This document shows, piece by piece, positions 42,316-53,944 of a stretch of DNA of 64,000 bases. Both the position numbers and the translations under genes were made by a program. Numbering within the stretch: position 1 is the first letter of the stretch; each line of letters starts with the position of its first letter. This DNA comes from Ancistrus triradiatus (taxonomy: Eukaryota > Chordata > Actinopteri > Siluriformes > Loricariidae), in the NCBI GenBank assembly GCA_025084515.1, contig JAJAGP010001653.1:107390-171389 (forward strand). The letters run 5' to 3'. Below the pieces are notes generated by a model. It had not been told where the DNA came from. It worked only from the letters and a program-made list of their open reading frames with translations, and made no database searches.

Positions 42316-42808
42316 CATTAACCTACAGTTGGCCAAAATCATTAACACAAATCTTATTTTATAATAAAGGGTTGATAAATCTCATGGAATGTAGTGAGTA
42401 ATGGTTTGAAAGTGAAAAGTAAAAACAAAACACTTACCCTTGGTAAACTCAGGGTGCTAGCATAGGTTCTAATTCTAACTGCAGCCTGAGTTCTGTAGCA
42501 TTTCTTTTCTCCTTTCAGTTGTTAGTCAATACAACCCTTTTTAGCACTAACAACACAGCACTTTAGATGTTAACATAAAGAAAAACACGATGAAAATAGC
42601 GGAGTAACGACTATTGTGAATCTGAACCACTGAATCACTGTGTACTGAATCGTGAATCGTGAATCAAGTTTCGGACTCATACAAGTTTAAGCAAGTGTGC
42701 CGAGTACCGAGCAAACAACGTGAACTGACAGAATTTTTTATAGTCAAAATGCATCAAGAACCGAGTTCAGACAGAGTTCAGAGGAGGTACCATGGTACAT
42801 ATTTGTAG
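42316..42808. mobile_element. Right part of a CAGTGGTACCTCGG-type element
   Basis: ACCTACAGTTGGCCAAAATC through GAATCGTGAATCAAGTTTCG matches 39160-39560 closely. It ends near GAGGTACCATGGTAC with a decayed terminus. The left part is missing; the hybrid element directly abuts it. Confidence 0.75.
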
Positions 42809-43836
42809 ATGATCCATGGACTTTGAAAATAAGTTACTTTTTTCTTTCCCAGATCATAAAATCATTATGCAACTCATTTGCTTATTCAATCAAGCATGTG
42901 TGATCTGTGAAATGTACATTTCCCAATCTCCTCTTCACTTTAATGGCGTGCTTAATTGGCGTTACCAATTAAACTCATCATTACCGAACGTGTTGTTTGT
43001 TCATTTCCGACTAAGTTGTTTCATAACGCCCACATGTTTTCTTCTCCAGTGCAGCAGACGTGGAGGTGGTAGCTGCTGAGGTGCAGAGATGCGACAGCAA
43101 GCACAGTGACAGCGAGCCTGAAAGTAGTTTAAAACAATCACCCTGTTAATAAGTACTGTAACTCTAATCTTACCTCAGACTACTTAACCTGCACTACTAC
43201 TGCAAATGAAGAGGCATCAGAAAGAAAACCACAATCATTAAATCTTTACTTTGAGCCTAATACACATTACTTACGGGAAAAAAAAATCATTCTTGCTGTA
43301 AATGAGGAGGCTTTTGTGCATTTATGTGTGTTGGGGGCCAAAGATTGCTACTTTAGAAAGTAGAACACAATTATGTAACATTTATGTCCTAATCAACAAA
43401 CACAGCTCAAAACTTTCACTTATTAATTATAAGCCAGGGATTTCTTACAGTGGATTACATTTAAAGAGGCTCTTTAAAAGTATTTCAAAACATTCAAAAC
43501 TAATGAAACTTTTTAAGGAATAAAAAAGGTAGGCAAACCAAAGCACTCAAAACTAAAATAGAAAGTAACTTAAATTATAATGCAAATCACATATTTAAAA
43601 TCACATTAATTATGGCAAATTAGACATGAAAAATAAACGAATAAATGAATCTGATGACTTAAACCAATTGATATGAGACCATAAGTTATTAAACTGCAAC
43701 AATATCAATTGTTTAAAATATATATTAAATAGTAAATAACATCAAAATGCAATTTGCCCTTTTATTTTATAGTGTACTCAATAAAACTGTGAAAAAGTAA
43801 CTTAGTTTGACTTTTCAAAAGCCAGACTAATACATA
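42809..43836. other. Unique non-coding sequence, candidate conserved block 42830-43060
   Basis: 42830-43060 has AATTGGCGTTACCAATTAAA, a short palindrome-like pair of homeodomain-type cores, and no repeat. From 43100 onward the sequence is AT-rich and featureless. Confidence 0.4.
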
Positions 43837-44238
43837 CAGTACTGTCTAAAAGTCTTAGGCCACCATTAGGTTTGCTGTTTTAGCAATGGTATAATGACCA
43901 TATATAATTAGTTTTGAGTTTCTTTATTAAGATACAAACTGAAAATACAGAAACTATGTACACAAAATTGACCTCCCTGAAAAAAAGTGGTTTCTTGGCT
44001 GCTACCCTTCCACAAAAACATTACTGACCAAGCTTCTTTGGACTGTAAAAGTATCAACTTGTTATATTGATGAAGCTTCCAGATGCTGCTATTGTTCAAC
44101 TGTAAGGGGAGGTCACACTAAATACTTGCCACTGTAGCCTTTAGAAGCTGAAATAATTATATACATATATAATTATACCAAGGTCATTATACAAAAACCA
44201 CATATCTCATGGTGGCCTAAGACTTTTGCACAGTACTG
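43837..44238. mobile_element. 402-bp non-autonomous Tc1-type element (family V)
   Basis: Left end CAGTACTGTCTAAAAGTC and right end GACTTTTGCACAGTACTG are inverted, and TA precedes at 43835-43836. The interior shares CTTGGCTGCTACCCTTCC and CACTAAATACTTGCCACTG with 50215-50375. No open transposase remains. Confidence 0.8.
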
Positions 44239-45090
44239 ACTATAACATTTACATTTACAGCATTTAGCAGACACCCTTATCCAGAGCAACTTACAATTGG
44301 TACAGTCTTACAATCCAAGCAATTGTGGGTTAAGGGTCTTGCTCAAGGACCCAACAGTGGCAGTTTTGAACCCTGGACCTTTTGGTCCATAGGCCAGTAC
44401 CTTAACCGCTAGGCTACCACGGTCCCATATAAATTAAAACACTTTTCAAACTGTTTGTATAGTTAAAAAAGATAAACTTGTACACTTGGTATGTATTTAG
44501 AATTGTATACCCCTGATAAGGTAAAAGCTAATTTTCCCAAGTTAGTTCCATATGTTGAATATAACTTGTAAGATTATAAAATCAAAAATTATATCAGATT
44601 GTAAGACTTTACTAATATTTTAGAACCTGTACATGGGCATGAAATCAAAGCTAAAACAAAAAAGATTAAACACAATATATAATAAAATGTATTTAAAAAG
44701 CATTTCAAATCTAAAACACTCCAGTTTATAGAACTATACGATCCAGGGCATAGAAATGAGAATAATCCAAAATAAAATAATAATTCCAGTCATTATTCAA
44801 GAAACCAAAATCACAAAAACATACCAAAAACAAAGCATACCTGTAAATAATTAATTTGCATCATGATTTGAAGTTGCAAGTTCTTGTAGTTCATAAATAA
44901 TATCTCAGTTTCCTTCCACTTTTCCTGGTCAGGGTTGTGGTGAAATAAATAAATAAAAAACAGTAATAAGTAACTGCTGTAGAGTGATCCAGCACAAAAT
45001 AAAACAAAGCTCATAGTGATAGAAATCAGTGTAATTTGTAAATCTGAGGGAAATTAAAAACTGAATAAAAGTAATTACATGTACACGCAC
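44160..45090. repeat. Tandem duplication, copy 1
   Basis: From the right end of the family V element to ACATGTACACGCACTTTGAC. It matches 45215-45870 in the same order (AAATTAAAACACTT.., GTTTATAGAACTATAC.., GCAAGTTCTTGTAGTTCATA.., AATAAGTAACTGCTGTAGAG). It includes the 183-bp SINE that copy 2 lacks. Confidence 0.85.
44245..44427 (-). repeat. tRNA-derived SINE inside duplication copy 1
   Basis: ACATTTACATTTACAGCATT to GCTAGGCTACCACGGTCCC. A short deletion removes AGCTTGGCAGAGGTGGG. Copy 2 of the duplication shows the site without the SINE at about 45293-45300. Confidence 0.9.
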
Positions 45091-45214
45091 TTTGACTGAT
45101 ATAAGAGTTAACTTGGCATCTCGGTGAAGCTGCAAGATTTTTTTTCTTTACTTTTTGAATACAGCATACAGATTTCTTATATTTTCTGATTCTATTCTAA
45201 AAAAGACACTGAGA

Positions 45215-45870
45215 AATAATTATAGATGTTCATTATTCCATTGCAAAAACAACAAATCTAATGGTGGCCTAAGACTTTTGCACAGTACTGGATGTAAATT
45301 AAAACACTTCTCACGCCATGTCAAAAGTTAAAAGAGATTAACCTATACATTTTTGGGTGTATTCAGAATTGTGTTCCACTGACAAGTCCGAACTAGTCCG
45401 AAATTAAGGGTGGCACAGTGGCTCGGTGGGTAGGACTGCTGCCTCACAGCAAGAAGGTCCTGGGTTCAATCCCAGGTCATGGAATTACAATCAACACCAA
45501 TGTAATCAAACAACTATAAACCGATGTAGTTTATAGAACTATACAACCCCCCAAAGTAATCATAATTCCAGTCATTATTCATAAAAAACAACGCATAAAT
45601 ATAAATGACTAATTTGTATCACAAAGTTATTGAAGATGCAAGTTCTTGTAGTTCATAAATAATATCTCGGTTTCTTTCCAATTTTCTTGGTGAGGGCTGT
45701 GGTGCAATAAATAAATAAATAACAGTAATAAGTAACTGCTGTAGAGTGATTTAGCACAAAATAGAACGAAGCTCATAGTGATAGAAATCAGCGTAATTTG
45801 CAAATCTGAGAGAAATTTAAAACTGAATAAAACTAATTACATGTACAATCACTTTCTCTTTGACTGATAC
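45215..45870. repeat. Tandem duplication, copy 2
   Basis: Begins with a partial family V right end (CTAATGGTGGCCTAAGACTT, TTGCACAGTACTGGATG) and continues as copy 1, without the SINE but with a different short insertion at 45412-45480. Divergence between the copies is modest, with scattered substitutions and small indels. Confidence 0.85.
45412..45480 (+). repeat. Short fragment of a tRNA-like dispersed repeat
   Basis: GGTGGCACAGTGGCTCGGTG, CTGCCTCACAGCAAGAAGG and TCCTGGGTTCAATCCC form the head of a very common fish repeat. It is absent from duplication copy 1, so it inserted after the duplication or was lost from copy 1. Confidence 0.75.
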
Positions 45871-45879
45871 AAGTCATTG

Positions 45880-46907
45880 CCTGTAAGTCCTGTCAGTAAG
45901 CCATGTTGTAATCTTTGCTTACACTGCTCTCCTGCCAACACAATGCAGTGTAAGAGCCATCCTGGTGTCAGGCATTGAATTAATTGACTGACAGTAGGAG
46001 TCCTGATCTAATGCCATGCATCAGTGCTGGGGGATCTTTAGAGGAGCCGAGCTGAAGAAGCTAGCTTTTTGGAGGGATCCATTGGCGAGCTAATCAGCCT
46101 TTCAGAGCAGCTAAGCAGGAGCTGCTGTTGGTGTTTACGCTGGGAAGCTTTTCATCTCCGAGTGCAGCTTTAGTGGGCTTACTGTAAGATCTGGTGTTGG
46201 GATGCGTGCTAGGCGGAGATGCTGCTCGTACGGCCTGCTGGAGGTGTCGGGACTGTGGGACCTCATTAGCCATCTCACTGGGGAGGCGATGAAGATTCAG
46301 TTCCCTAATCTCATCTACTCCTCCCCAGAGTTTGTCAGATCACACATGCATGGAACCCCATGGTGGCACCTCTCCCAGAGAGACACGGCCATGACGGCTT
46401 GATAATAATCAAACAGTCGAGGATATGGCAAGAGACGGTACACACAACGACTTTCTGCTTGGACTTAGCATGTCAAAACATTGTGTCAAGGGTACAGCAG
46501 AATGACTGTTGGTTTGTGGTCTTGTTAGCCATTGAAGTTCCAAGAGAGACATGAATTCTTAGATCCTGTGGGGCACTGGAAGTGCAACAACAGGGTGTAC
46601 TTCTGCTCATAAGCTAGCTTTGACAAAACTTTCTGGAATGACAGCTGGACTCTCAGTCTCAGTTTCCATTTGCTTCTCCTGGTGAAGGTCTCAGTGGGAA
46701 CACAGCTGGTCATAGGGCACATGCAAAATTGAAACCTAGCAAGGAAAAAGTCAAAATCTAGTCATTTCTAGGGTAACAACTTCAAGCCTTATCTAGTCAA
46801 TTCCACTGGTGCAGTTGGTCTGACTTATGGCATTAAAGGTACAAAGAGACCAATCATTAGACAGCTTTCTCAAACTGATAAGTCCTTTAGTTACTTTAAA
46901 ATTTAAT
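45880..46907. other. Unique non-coding sequence, candidate conserved block 45930-46450
   Basis: GC-balanced and repeat-free. It contains TTGAATTAATTGACTGACAG at 45974 and several AGCTNN-rich words (GAGCTGAAGAAGCTAGCTTT at 46049). Short frames have no domains. Confidence 0.4.
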
Positions 46908-47357
46908 AATTGACCAGACACTTTGTTAGGTACACCTGTTCAACTGTTTGATGGTGCAAATATCTAATCAGCCAATCACATGGCAGCAACTCAGTGCATT
47001 GAGGCATGTACACTTGGCCAAGAGGACCTGCAGACATTCAAACCAAGCATCAGAATGTGGAAGAAAGGTGATTTAAGTGACCCTGGGATGTAATCCAGTG
47101 AGCAGCAATTATCTGGGCGAAAATGCCTTGTTCATACCAGAGGTCAGTGGAGAAGACTGATTTGAGCTGATAGAAAGGCAACAGTAACTCAAATAACCAT
47201 TCAAGAAATACAGAAGAGCATCTCTAAACATACAACACGTCAAACCTTGGACCAGTTGGGCTACAGCAGCAGGAGACCACATTGGGTGCTACTACTGTCA
47301 GCTAAGAACAGGCAACAGAGACTACAATTTGCACAGACTCACCAAAATTGGACAAAT
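46908..47357 (+). mobile_element. 5' part of a Tc1-type transposon (fifth family), part of a chimera
   Basis: Starts near CAGACACTTTGTTAGGTACA, with CTAATCAGCCAATCACATGG, CGAAAATGCCTTGTTCATAC, AGAGCATCTCTAAACATAC and GCACAGACTCACCAAAATTG. This follows the N-terminal and linker half of a widespread fish Tc1 transposase on the plus strand. It stops abruptly at 47357. Confidence 0.75.
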
Positions 47358-48220
47358 CCTGCACACCGGCTTGGAGGAATTTTAGCCCATTCCCCATACA
47401 GAACAGCTTCAGCTCTGGGATGTTGGTGGGTTTCCTCACATTAGCTGCTCGCTTCAGGTCCTTCCACAACATTTCCATTGGATTAAGGTCAGGACTTTGA
47501 CTTGGCCATTACAAAACATGAACTTTATTCTTCTGTAACCATTCTTTGGTAAACGACTTGTGTGCTTAGGGTCGTTGTCTTGCTGCAATGACCCACCTTC
47601 TCTTTGAGATTCAGTTCATGGACAGATGTCCTGACATTTTCCTTTAGAAATCTCTGATATAATTCAGAATTCATTGTTCCATCAATGATGGCAAGCCGTC
47701 CTGGCCCAGAATGCAGCAAAACAGGCCCAAACCATGATACTACCACCACCATGTTTCACAGATGGGATAAGGTTCTTATGCTGGAATGCAGTGTTTTCCT
47801 TTCTCCAAACATAACACTTTTCTTTCAAACCAAAAAGTTCTATTTTGGTCTCATTCGTCCACAAAACATTCTTCAAGTTTGTGAAGAGCAGACTTTGATA
47901 GATCCCTGTTCTTTAAATAAAACAGGGTGCCCACTCACACCTGATTGGCATCCCATTGATTGAAACACCTGACTCTAATTACCTTCAAATTAACCGCTAA
48001 ACCTAGAGGTTCACATACTTTTGCCACTCACTAATATGTCATATTGGATCATTTTCCTCAATAAATAAATGACCAAGTATAATATTTTTGTCTCATGTGT
48101 TTAACTGGCTTCTCTTTACCTACTTTTAGGACTTGTGTGGAAATCTGATGATGTTTTAGCTCATATTTATGTGGAAATATAGAAAATTCTAAAGGGTTCA
48201 CAAACTTTCAAGCACCACTG
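47358..48220 (-). mobile_element. Family G Tc1 lacking one end and the DNA-binding domain
   Basis: The right end is intact: GAGGTTCACATACTTTTGCC through GTTCACAAACTTTCAAGC to ACCACTG at 48220, then TA. The other end is missing; the transposase C-terminal region (TGCACACCGGCTTGG, inverted) joins directly to the plus-strand element at 47357/47358. Confidence 0.85.
47380..47877 (-). pseudogene. Family G transposase, catalytic part only
   Basis: Minus-strand blocks: KNVLWTNETKIELFGLKEK (first-Asp position changed to Asn), VWRKENTAFQHK, SVKHGGGSIMVWACFAA, then a frame change to GPGRLAIIDGTMNSELYQ and ENVRTSVHELNLKEK. The second-Asp motif is frameshifted (SKTTTLSTQ). The N-terminal helix-turn-helix is deleted: KNVLW is directly preceded by the untranslated leader. 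Confidence 0.85.
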
Positions 48221-48294
48221 TATATGTGTTGGAGACTTATCACCGTATAACCTACCAAAAGTACATATTAGTCCACTAAAGACACTCATTTTCC
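48221..48294. other. Short non-coding spacer
   Basis: Links the transposon end with the family X copy; nothing recognised. Confidence 0.5.
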
Positions 48295-48470
48295 TAGTAG
48301 AGGCATCAGTTATGTTAGTGTAAACAAAATGAATGCAAATAATAAAAACATCTTTAGTGTTAATTTGTTGTTTATTTCTCATCCATGGCAGAGTAACTTA
48401 GTGTTATATCACTTCATTGGTTTAGTGTTTAACAGGTTTTTTATGTAGAGTTGTGAGGATGGTGGAATTT
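48295..48470 (+). repeat. Partial copy of unnamed repeat family X
   Basis: AATAAAAACATCTTTAGTGT, TTAATTTGTTGTTTATTTC and CTCATCCATGGCAGAGTAA match 53320-53380; the GTAGAGTTGTG at 48446 parallels GCACAGTTGTGCC in 53428-53440. Confidence 0.6.
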
Positions 48471-50109
48471 ATTTAAGTAGGTTAAGCAAATGAATTTGAC
48501 TAATTTTCCCTTTCATCACAATAACTACCCCAGTTGTTTCTCAAACTAATTAAAATCCAAATTTGCCGTGGTTCTTGGCGCCCGGTGCTTATTGGAAAAA
48601 CCTGGGTGTTGCAGGTTAGTAGACGACAATATTAAGTGGACTCTGGCTTTCCGACTGACTTTTGGAGAAACTTGGAGCTTTGATTTCCTACCCCCTTTAG
48701 ATGGCCGAGAATGAAAGGGGACAGTGATACATATTTCAAGGCCTGAGGATTCACAAAGAGACTGGAATAAAGAGGTATAAACCTTTGAACTAAACAAAGG
48801 TCCATCACCCACACTTCATATCAGAAAGGCCTTGTATTGCTTGTATAGAAGAGACTAGTACAGAGAGGGAGCTGGGCAGGGAGAACGAATGAACCAGATG
48901 AGGACCGGCATGTCTTTGCTGACGGCTTGTCTGAGTGTTACCCCTATGTCCTGCAGCCCTTGTCTTCTCCTGAAGCTGAAACCTGAAGGCCAGCTGAAAG
49001 CTCCCTCTCCATCCTCCATCTGCGCTGCTCTTTGTAGGTGAGTCAGGGCCCCGCAATGTCCGCCGGCTACATTAAGTTGATTAAAGTGGTTGGCGGATAC
49101 CGACGTTGGCGTTCCCGCTCCTCTGTGGTAGATGAAAGACCCAGATATGCAAGTCTCCATTTTAGGAGGGTCGGAAGATGCCCTCCTGCTCTTTTCCCCC
49201 CACTCTTAGAGGGGTCAACAAAAGACAAAAGCCCTTGGATTGAAAGCAATAGAAAGCTTCTTGCCTCAAATGATCTCTAATTGTTCCTTTCTTCCTCTTG
49301 CATCTCCCCTATGATTTCCACCATGGCTGGATGACCGTGCTGCAATTCTGCCTCTAAAAGCTTCTCTTGAAAGAGGAATGGGGTAGAGAGTAGCCGACTA
49401 TTACTTACATTATTGTCCTGCAACAGACTGACAATTTTCCGTCATTAACTCAATTAAAGACAGTGCGCAATTGATATATGCTATGATGGAGAAAAATAAC
49501 ATGATCCAGCTAGAGCTGCGTTTTGAGTCGTGTATAGGTTTTTGTAGCTCATGGCCCAATATAAGAAGGTCTTATTACGTGCATTGGGAAATCTGCTTTG
49601 TAGGAGACTTTCTATGTAATGTACGCTTCAGATATTCATACTCTGTTGTTACTGATGTACACATTTCTCAGTCTGGATACAACCAGAAGTTCTGATGATG
49701 GAGGAGCAATTCCTTTAACAATAGTGAAGCAGGACTGTATAGCACAACATGATTTTCACACATGCCAGGAGGAACTGTGCTGTGCTGTCCTGAAACATTA
49801 ACAAACCTGGTGTTTTTTATGTTTTGTTTTGTTTGTGCAGGTGCAGTGCACATTCATCCAGATTCAAACTTGACATTTTGGCAGCTGAACTGATTAATCA
49901 TCTCACTTTTTAACAAAGCTTAATATGCACATTATGTGCTGCAACATGGTCATCTGTGGTGTGGTACCTGCAGCTTTTCTAGAACATCATGCAGACACCC
50001 AGTGGATTTAGAGATAATGTACCATATTTAAAAAGATCAAGAAGCAGGAATAATCATACATGACTAAAAAACTGCTTCAATAGATTTTCCATAAACGTTT
50101 TCATTTACA
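48471..50109. other. Unique non-coding sequence, candidate conserved block 48540-49490
   Basis: Repeat-free and GC-richer. It includes CATTAACTCAATTAAAGAC near 49443 and TTAAGTTGATTAAAGTGG near 49072. Several overlapping frames (48855-49160 minus, 49038-49280 plus) reflect low stop density; none shows a domain. 49500-50109 is ordinary sequence. Confidence 0.42.
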
Positions 50110-50915
50110 TTACTATGCAAAAGTCTTAGGCCACTATTAGATTTATTGTTTAGCAATGGCATAATGACCATTTATAACATATTGTCGATGATTCGGCCAA
50201 AACATTTCAAACTTGGATTTCTCCACTGGCCTTTTGGCTGCTACCCTTCCAAAAAAAATGTCTGATCAAGATTCTTTGGAGTGTAGAACCCGGCATCTTG
50301 ATGAAGCTGGCAGATTCTGCTATTGCTCAAGTGTAAGGGAATTTCACACTAAATACTTGCCACTGCAGACTATAGAAGCTGTTTTTTCTAACAATTCTAA
50401 GTACAGTACTTATAAGTTTCTTGGTAGACTTTGCACCTAGGCTCGTGCATACTCTGAACTGGCCTTGTGCTCTTTATTCAGCGATAGATGGTGCCAGTGC
50501 TACTAATTAACCTCTTTTGTTATATTATCTTTTCTAAATCCAAAACACTTCCAGACAGTGCATAACGTCCTTTGACTTGTAATTCTTTACTGCACGCGTC
50601 TTTTCTTTTCTCACTTTGTTCCTGACTTGGTGGCTAAGGTTCAAACCTCAGTGTTTTCCACAGACATAGCACATAAACTCGGTCCAAGCTTGGCTGATCT
50701 GCGGTGTCATAGGATGAGACTCGGTGAGTGTAACAACATTCTAAGCAACTATGTGTTAGGAAGAAGAGCTCAAGCCATACTGTAACGACAGTCTCAACAA
50801 CCCAGGTATTGGGCCGATTCCCTTACCTGCTAAAGGGTTCACAAACTTTCAAGAACCACTGTATAATTACTAAAACAACAAATATAACAGTGGCTTAAGA
50901 CTTTTGCACAGTGCT
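50110..50915. mobile_element. Family V element, decayed, with a family G end nested inside
   Basis: Left end TATGCAAAAGTCTTAGGCC; right end CTTAAGACTTTTGCACAGTG. Interior: TTTGGCTGCTACCCTTCC and ACTAAATACTTGCCACTGC, as at 43837. At 50832-50867 the sequence CTAAAGGGTTCACAAACTTT through ACCACTGTA is a family G terminus. 50420-50830 has no recognised partner. Confidence 0.6.
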
Positions 50916-50934
50916 ATACCTGCACTACCCTTGC

Positions 50935-51040
50935 CAATCTGCCATCGTTGGGACATTGAACAAGGCTGTATTTTCTACTGCTTAGCTCATATGTAAATCC
51001 CTCTGAATAAGGCCTCCTGCTAGATGTTGTAAAACATAAT
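50935..51040 (+). repeat. Decayed SINE 3' half
   Basis: TTGCCAATCTGCCATCGTTG, GACATTGAACAAGGC and CCTCTGAATAAGGCCTCCTG with GATGTTGTAAAA follow the SINE body and tail. Confidence 0.65.
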
Positions 51041-53049
51041 TGTAGCGTAATGTTGATTTTCCTTTTGCAATGAGACTGCATGTCCACAATACAAACTTGT
51101 GATCCTGTTACGATACACTGCTCAATCTTTTATTCTGTCAATCACATCACATGCACATACAGGACAAAATGGACCCAATTAGATTTCCGCCTAATTTCCG
51201 CCAAAGAATTTTCTCCTCTCTGAACGATTATGTCTGTACCACAACTCGGCAGGTTGTCACCAAACCTCGAACCAATATTCCCGTCCTGGATCCGAAGATG
51301 AAAAGCTATTATGACAAGCTGATTTTTTAGCTATGTACCAAACAAATGAACAAACAGCATCTCTGGTATTGAAGCGCCATTCCAGGCATGATAACGCTAT
51401 AAAAATGAGTCACTATGATCAATGAGCCTCTGGAATCCCATAACTTGGAGACAAACAATGTGCTTTTTTTGTTACAACGAAGCGCTGCTAGTGCTACATA
51501 TTCTCCAAATTACCCTTCAATCCAGCTTGAGGAATATGCGAGATGGGCACGTACATAAATAAAGGGGCAGCATAAATTACCGCCGGATGTCAGTCGTGAT
51601 TGTTAGGCCCTGTTTTGCTTTGTGTTAGCGTGTCGCCTCTCCGTCTCGCTGGCGGATGACATGAAATGAAAGTCTTCTCTCACTCTCTCTGCGTGCAGCA
51701 CCGGCAGCGCCACTCCGAGCGCTTTCTGACACTTGAAAACGATTAGGACGGCGAAGCCACAGCTGGGCCGGCGCTGATTGGCTGGTGCGCCTGGGCCGCC
51801 GCTAAACTTTCTCCGCCGGAGTAGCTGCGTGCATCTGGGACAGGTGGTATTTATGCAGATGAATGAACACATTACTGTCTGTGCTTCCTTTTGGTTTAAA
51901 CATTAGCGTTTCAAATGTGACAAATCAGATGTTCGTCTCCCACATCCTGCCTCCGAAGCTGCTCCGGGGAGGATGTGCGCTGGGCAGGATTTGCGTGTGT
52001 ATAAGCAGGCCTGCTGGTTGATTAAACACGCTCGCGGTGGACGGTGTGCACTCTGGCGTAGTTCTGCTTAGCCGTAGCTGATGAACGCGCACCTCAATTA
52101 AAAGTACATTATTTAACGAGCGCTGCATTAAATTATTATAGCTCCCGCTCTAAAGCTCGCACATTCGCACACATACACAGCCTACAGGCCTGGTTCCCCG
52201 TATGTCTGCTCAGTTGAAATCAGCATAAGCGTGGCCAAATGAGGCCGAGCCCAGCTGTAGTCTTTGTTCTCTGCATGAGATAGACGGAGATATTGTGTGC
52301 TACCCGAGGCCACTGAGCCTTAAGTGGATATTGCTGACAACAAGCAATTACCCCCTTATTATCACAGCACTGGGGCTGTAATTGGCCCTCCTCCTTCACT
52401 AGAAGACACGGATTCAGCGGAGCCAGAGTACTAGATTGATTCCTATCTGGTCTTATCTCGTGCCTAAGCTCAGAGCTTTCATATGTGGCGAGGTAGGCTC
52501 CATTCGGCGCTCTAATCTCGAATAGCACGTCATAAGAGCGCCCGACTCAACCTAATGGAAAATCCAATGCTAATATGTCCACATAAGGACCTTCCTTGCT
52601 TACAAAAGGTGTAGAGGTGATTTCATCGTAATAATCTAATTCCTGAAGTCTCCATAACCTGTTATCCACAGAGCCTGCCAATAATTGCTTGAAGAGGAAC
52701 GATAAAATGGCACGACTCGTCCGATTAATACCCAAATGAATTCATGTTTGACCAGAGTTGGAGGGTTCTCACTCAGATGAATCAGCCTTAGTTATTAAAT
52801 CCGGCATGGTTTATTATAAGAGCGTTCATGTCTGCAAAACAAACGATGAAACCATTTACAATAATTGGTGATTATGTGGTGAAAATGTTTTGGGTGCAAC
52901 AGATGGTAAGAACATTTTAACGAACAATCCCATGTTTGTACACTTCCAGTCTGGACGCTTAAAATGGTTTCAAATTCAATACATTTCCATAGAAGGTTGC
53001 TCGTGTTAACCGTGGCTTTGACAACCCATTATACAATCCAAACTCAAAT
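51041..53049. other. Unique non-coding sequence, candidate conserved blocks 51110-51600 and 51600-52760
   Basis: The longest repeat-free, GC-balanced stretch in the window. Motifs include ACCTCAATTAAAAGTACA (52091), GCAATTACCCCCTTATTATC (52345) and GTCCGATTAATACCC (52718). Short frames on minus (51603-51872, 52220-52528, 52547-52735) have no recognised domain. No exon is called. A regulatory role is inference. Confidence 0.42.
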
Positions 53050-53505
53050 CCAGGGGCGTCATCAGACCCACTTTGCTGGGGCATGTGTCCCACTAAAATT
53101 ACAGGGGGTAAAAAGTATTTAATCTTTGATTGCTGTGCAGAACTACAGGACACTCACGATGCAAATTCACTACAGGCACTACATTTCCCATAATGTAATG
53201 TAACATGAACGCAGTCATTTTCTTATTTTTTTTGTAATGGACATCCGAAAATATTTAAAAGAAAGTCTTCCACACCATAGACAAGCTATTATTTAATGCT
53301 TTATGTTTAGTTAATGCAATCAATAAAACAACTTTTAGGGTTCATTTGTTCTTCATATCTCATCCATGGCAGAGTAATGCCCACGTGTGTTGAATCACTT
53401 AATCTATTTATTAATCGTTTTTATGCACAGTTGTGCCTCTATGACTGATTGGCAAGCAGAGGGGTAAAGCTGTGCCCCTCTAAATTGTGTGTGTGTGCCC
53501 CAGTA
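53050..53505 (+). repeat. Fullest copy of unnamed repeat family X
   Basis: Shares blocks with 11640-11770 (inverted), 24510-24720 and 48295-48470. Possible termini are CTGGGGCATGTGTCCCAC (53076) and GTGTGTGTGCCCCAG (53503). GACTACATTTCCCATAATG-type wording recalls hAT-derived repeats, but no target duplication is visible. Confidence 0.55.
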
Positions 53506-53759
53506 CAAGTAGTAGTCTAGTAGCCCTTCCTACTCAAATCTGTCCCCACAGAAAAGTTTTAATGCTCAGTGGTTGCTCATTCAGAGCTCAGGAGACTTGC
53601 TGGGGATTCTCCTTTAGGTTTCATTTACATATGAACTTTTACTCACAGATGTTTCTAAAATTCCTTAGGAGAAACAGAAAGAGACAAAGCAAAGGCATTA
53701 ATATATGCAATATACATTTGAGCACCAACTGTCCATGGTGAGGCCTATAAGCAACACAT
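53506..53759. other. Non-coding stretch
   Basis: Nothing recognised. Confidence 0.5.
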
Positions 53760-53944
53760 CTGTATTTAGTTCTAATGCTGCTCCTCTATCAGCAGCTCCA
53801 GGCCTAACTCCCCTCCAATCCTCATGTTGACTGAGGATTCCATGCCACCACAACTTATCTCCTGGAGGACACGAGAACCTACAGTGACTCTGTTTACTGG
53901 ACTAAATAATGCCAAGAGACTCATTGGCATTCTCTATTTTTTAA
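53760..53944 (+). repeat. Upstream portion of the short retroposon
   Basis: ACTAAATAATGCCAAGAGAC and GGCATTCTCTATTTTTT resemble 12695-12730, upstream of the retroposon copy at 12880. The rest (CAGCTCCAGGCCTAACTCCC, GAGGATTCCATGCCACCAC) is compatible with an older internal part. Confidence 0.45.
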
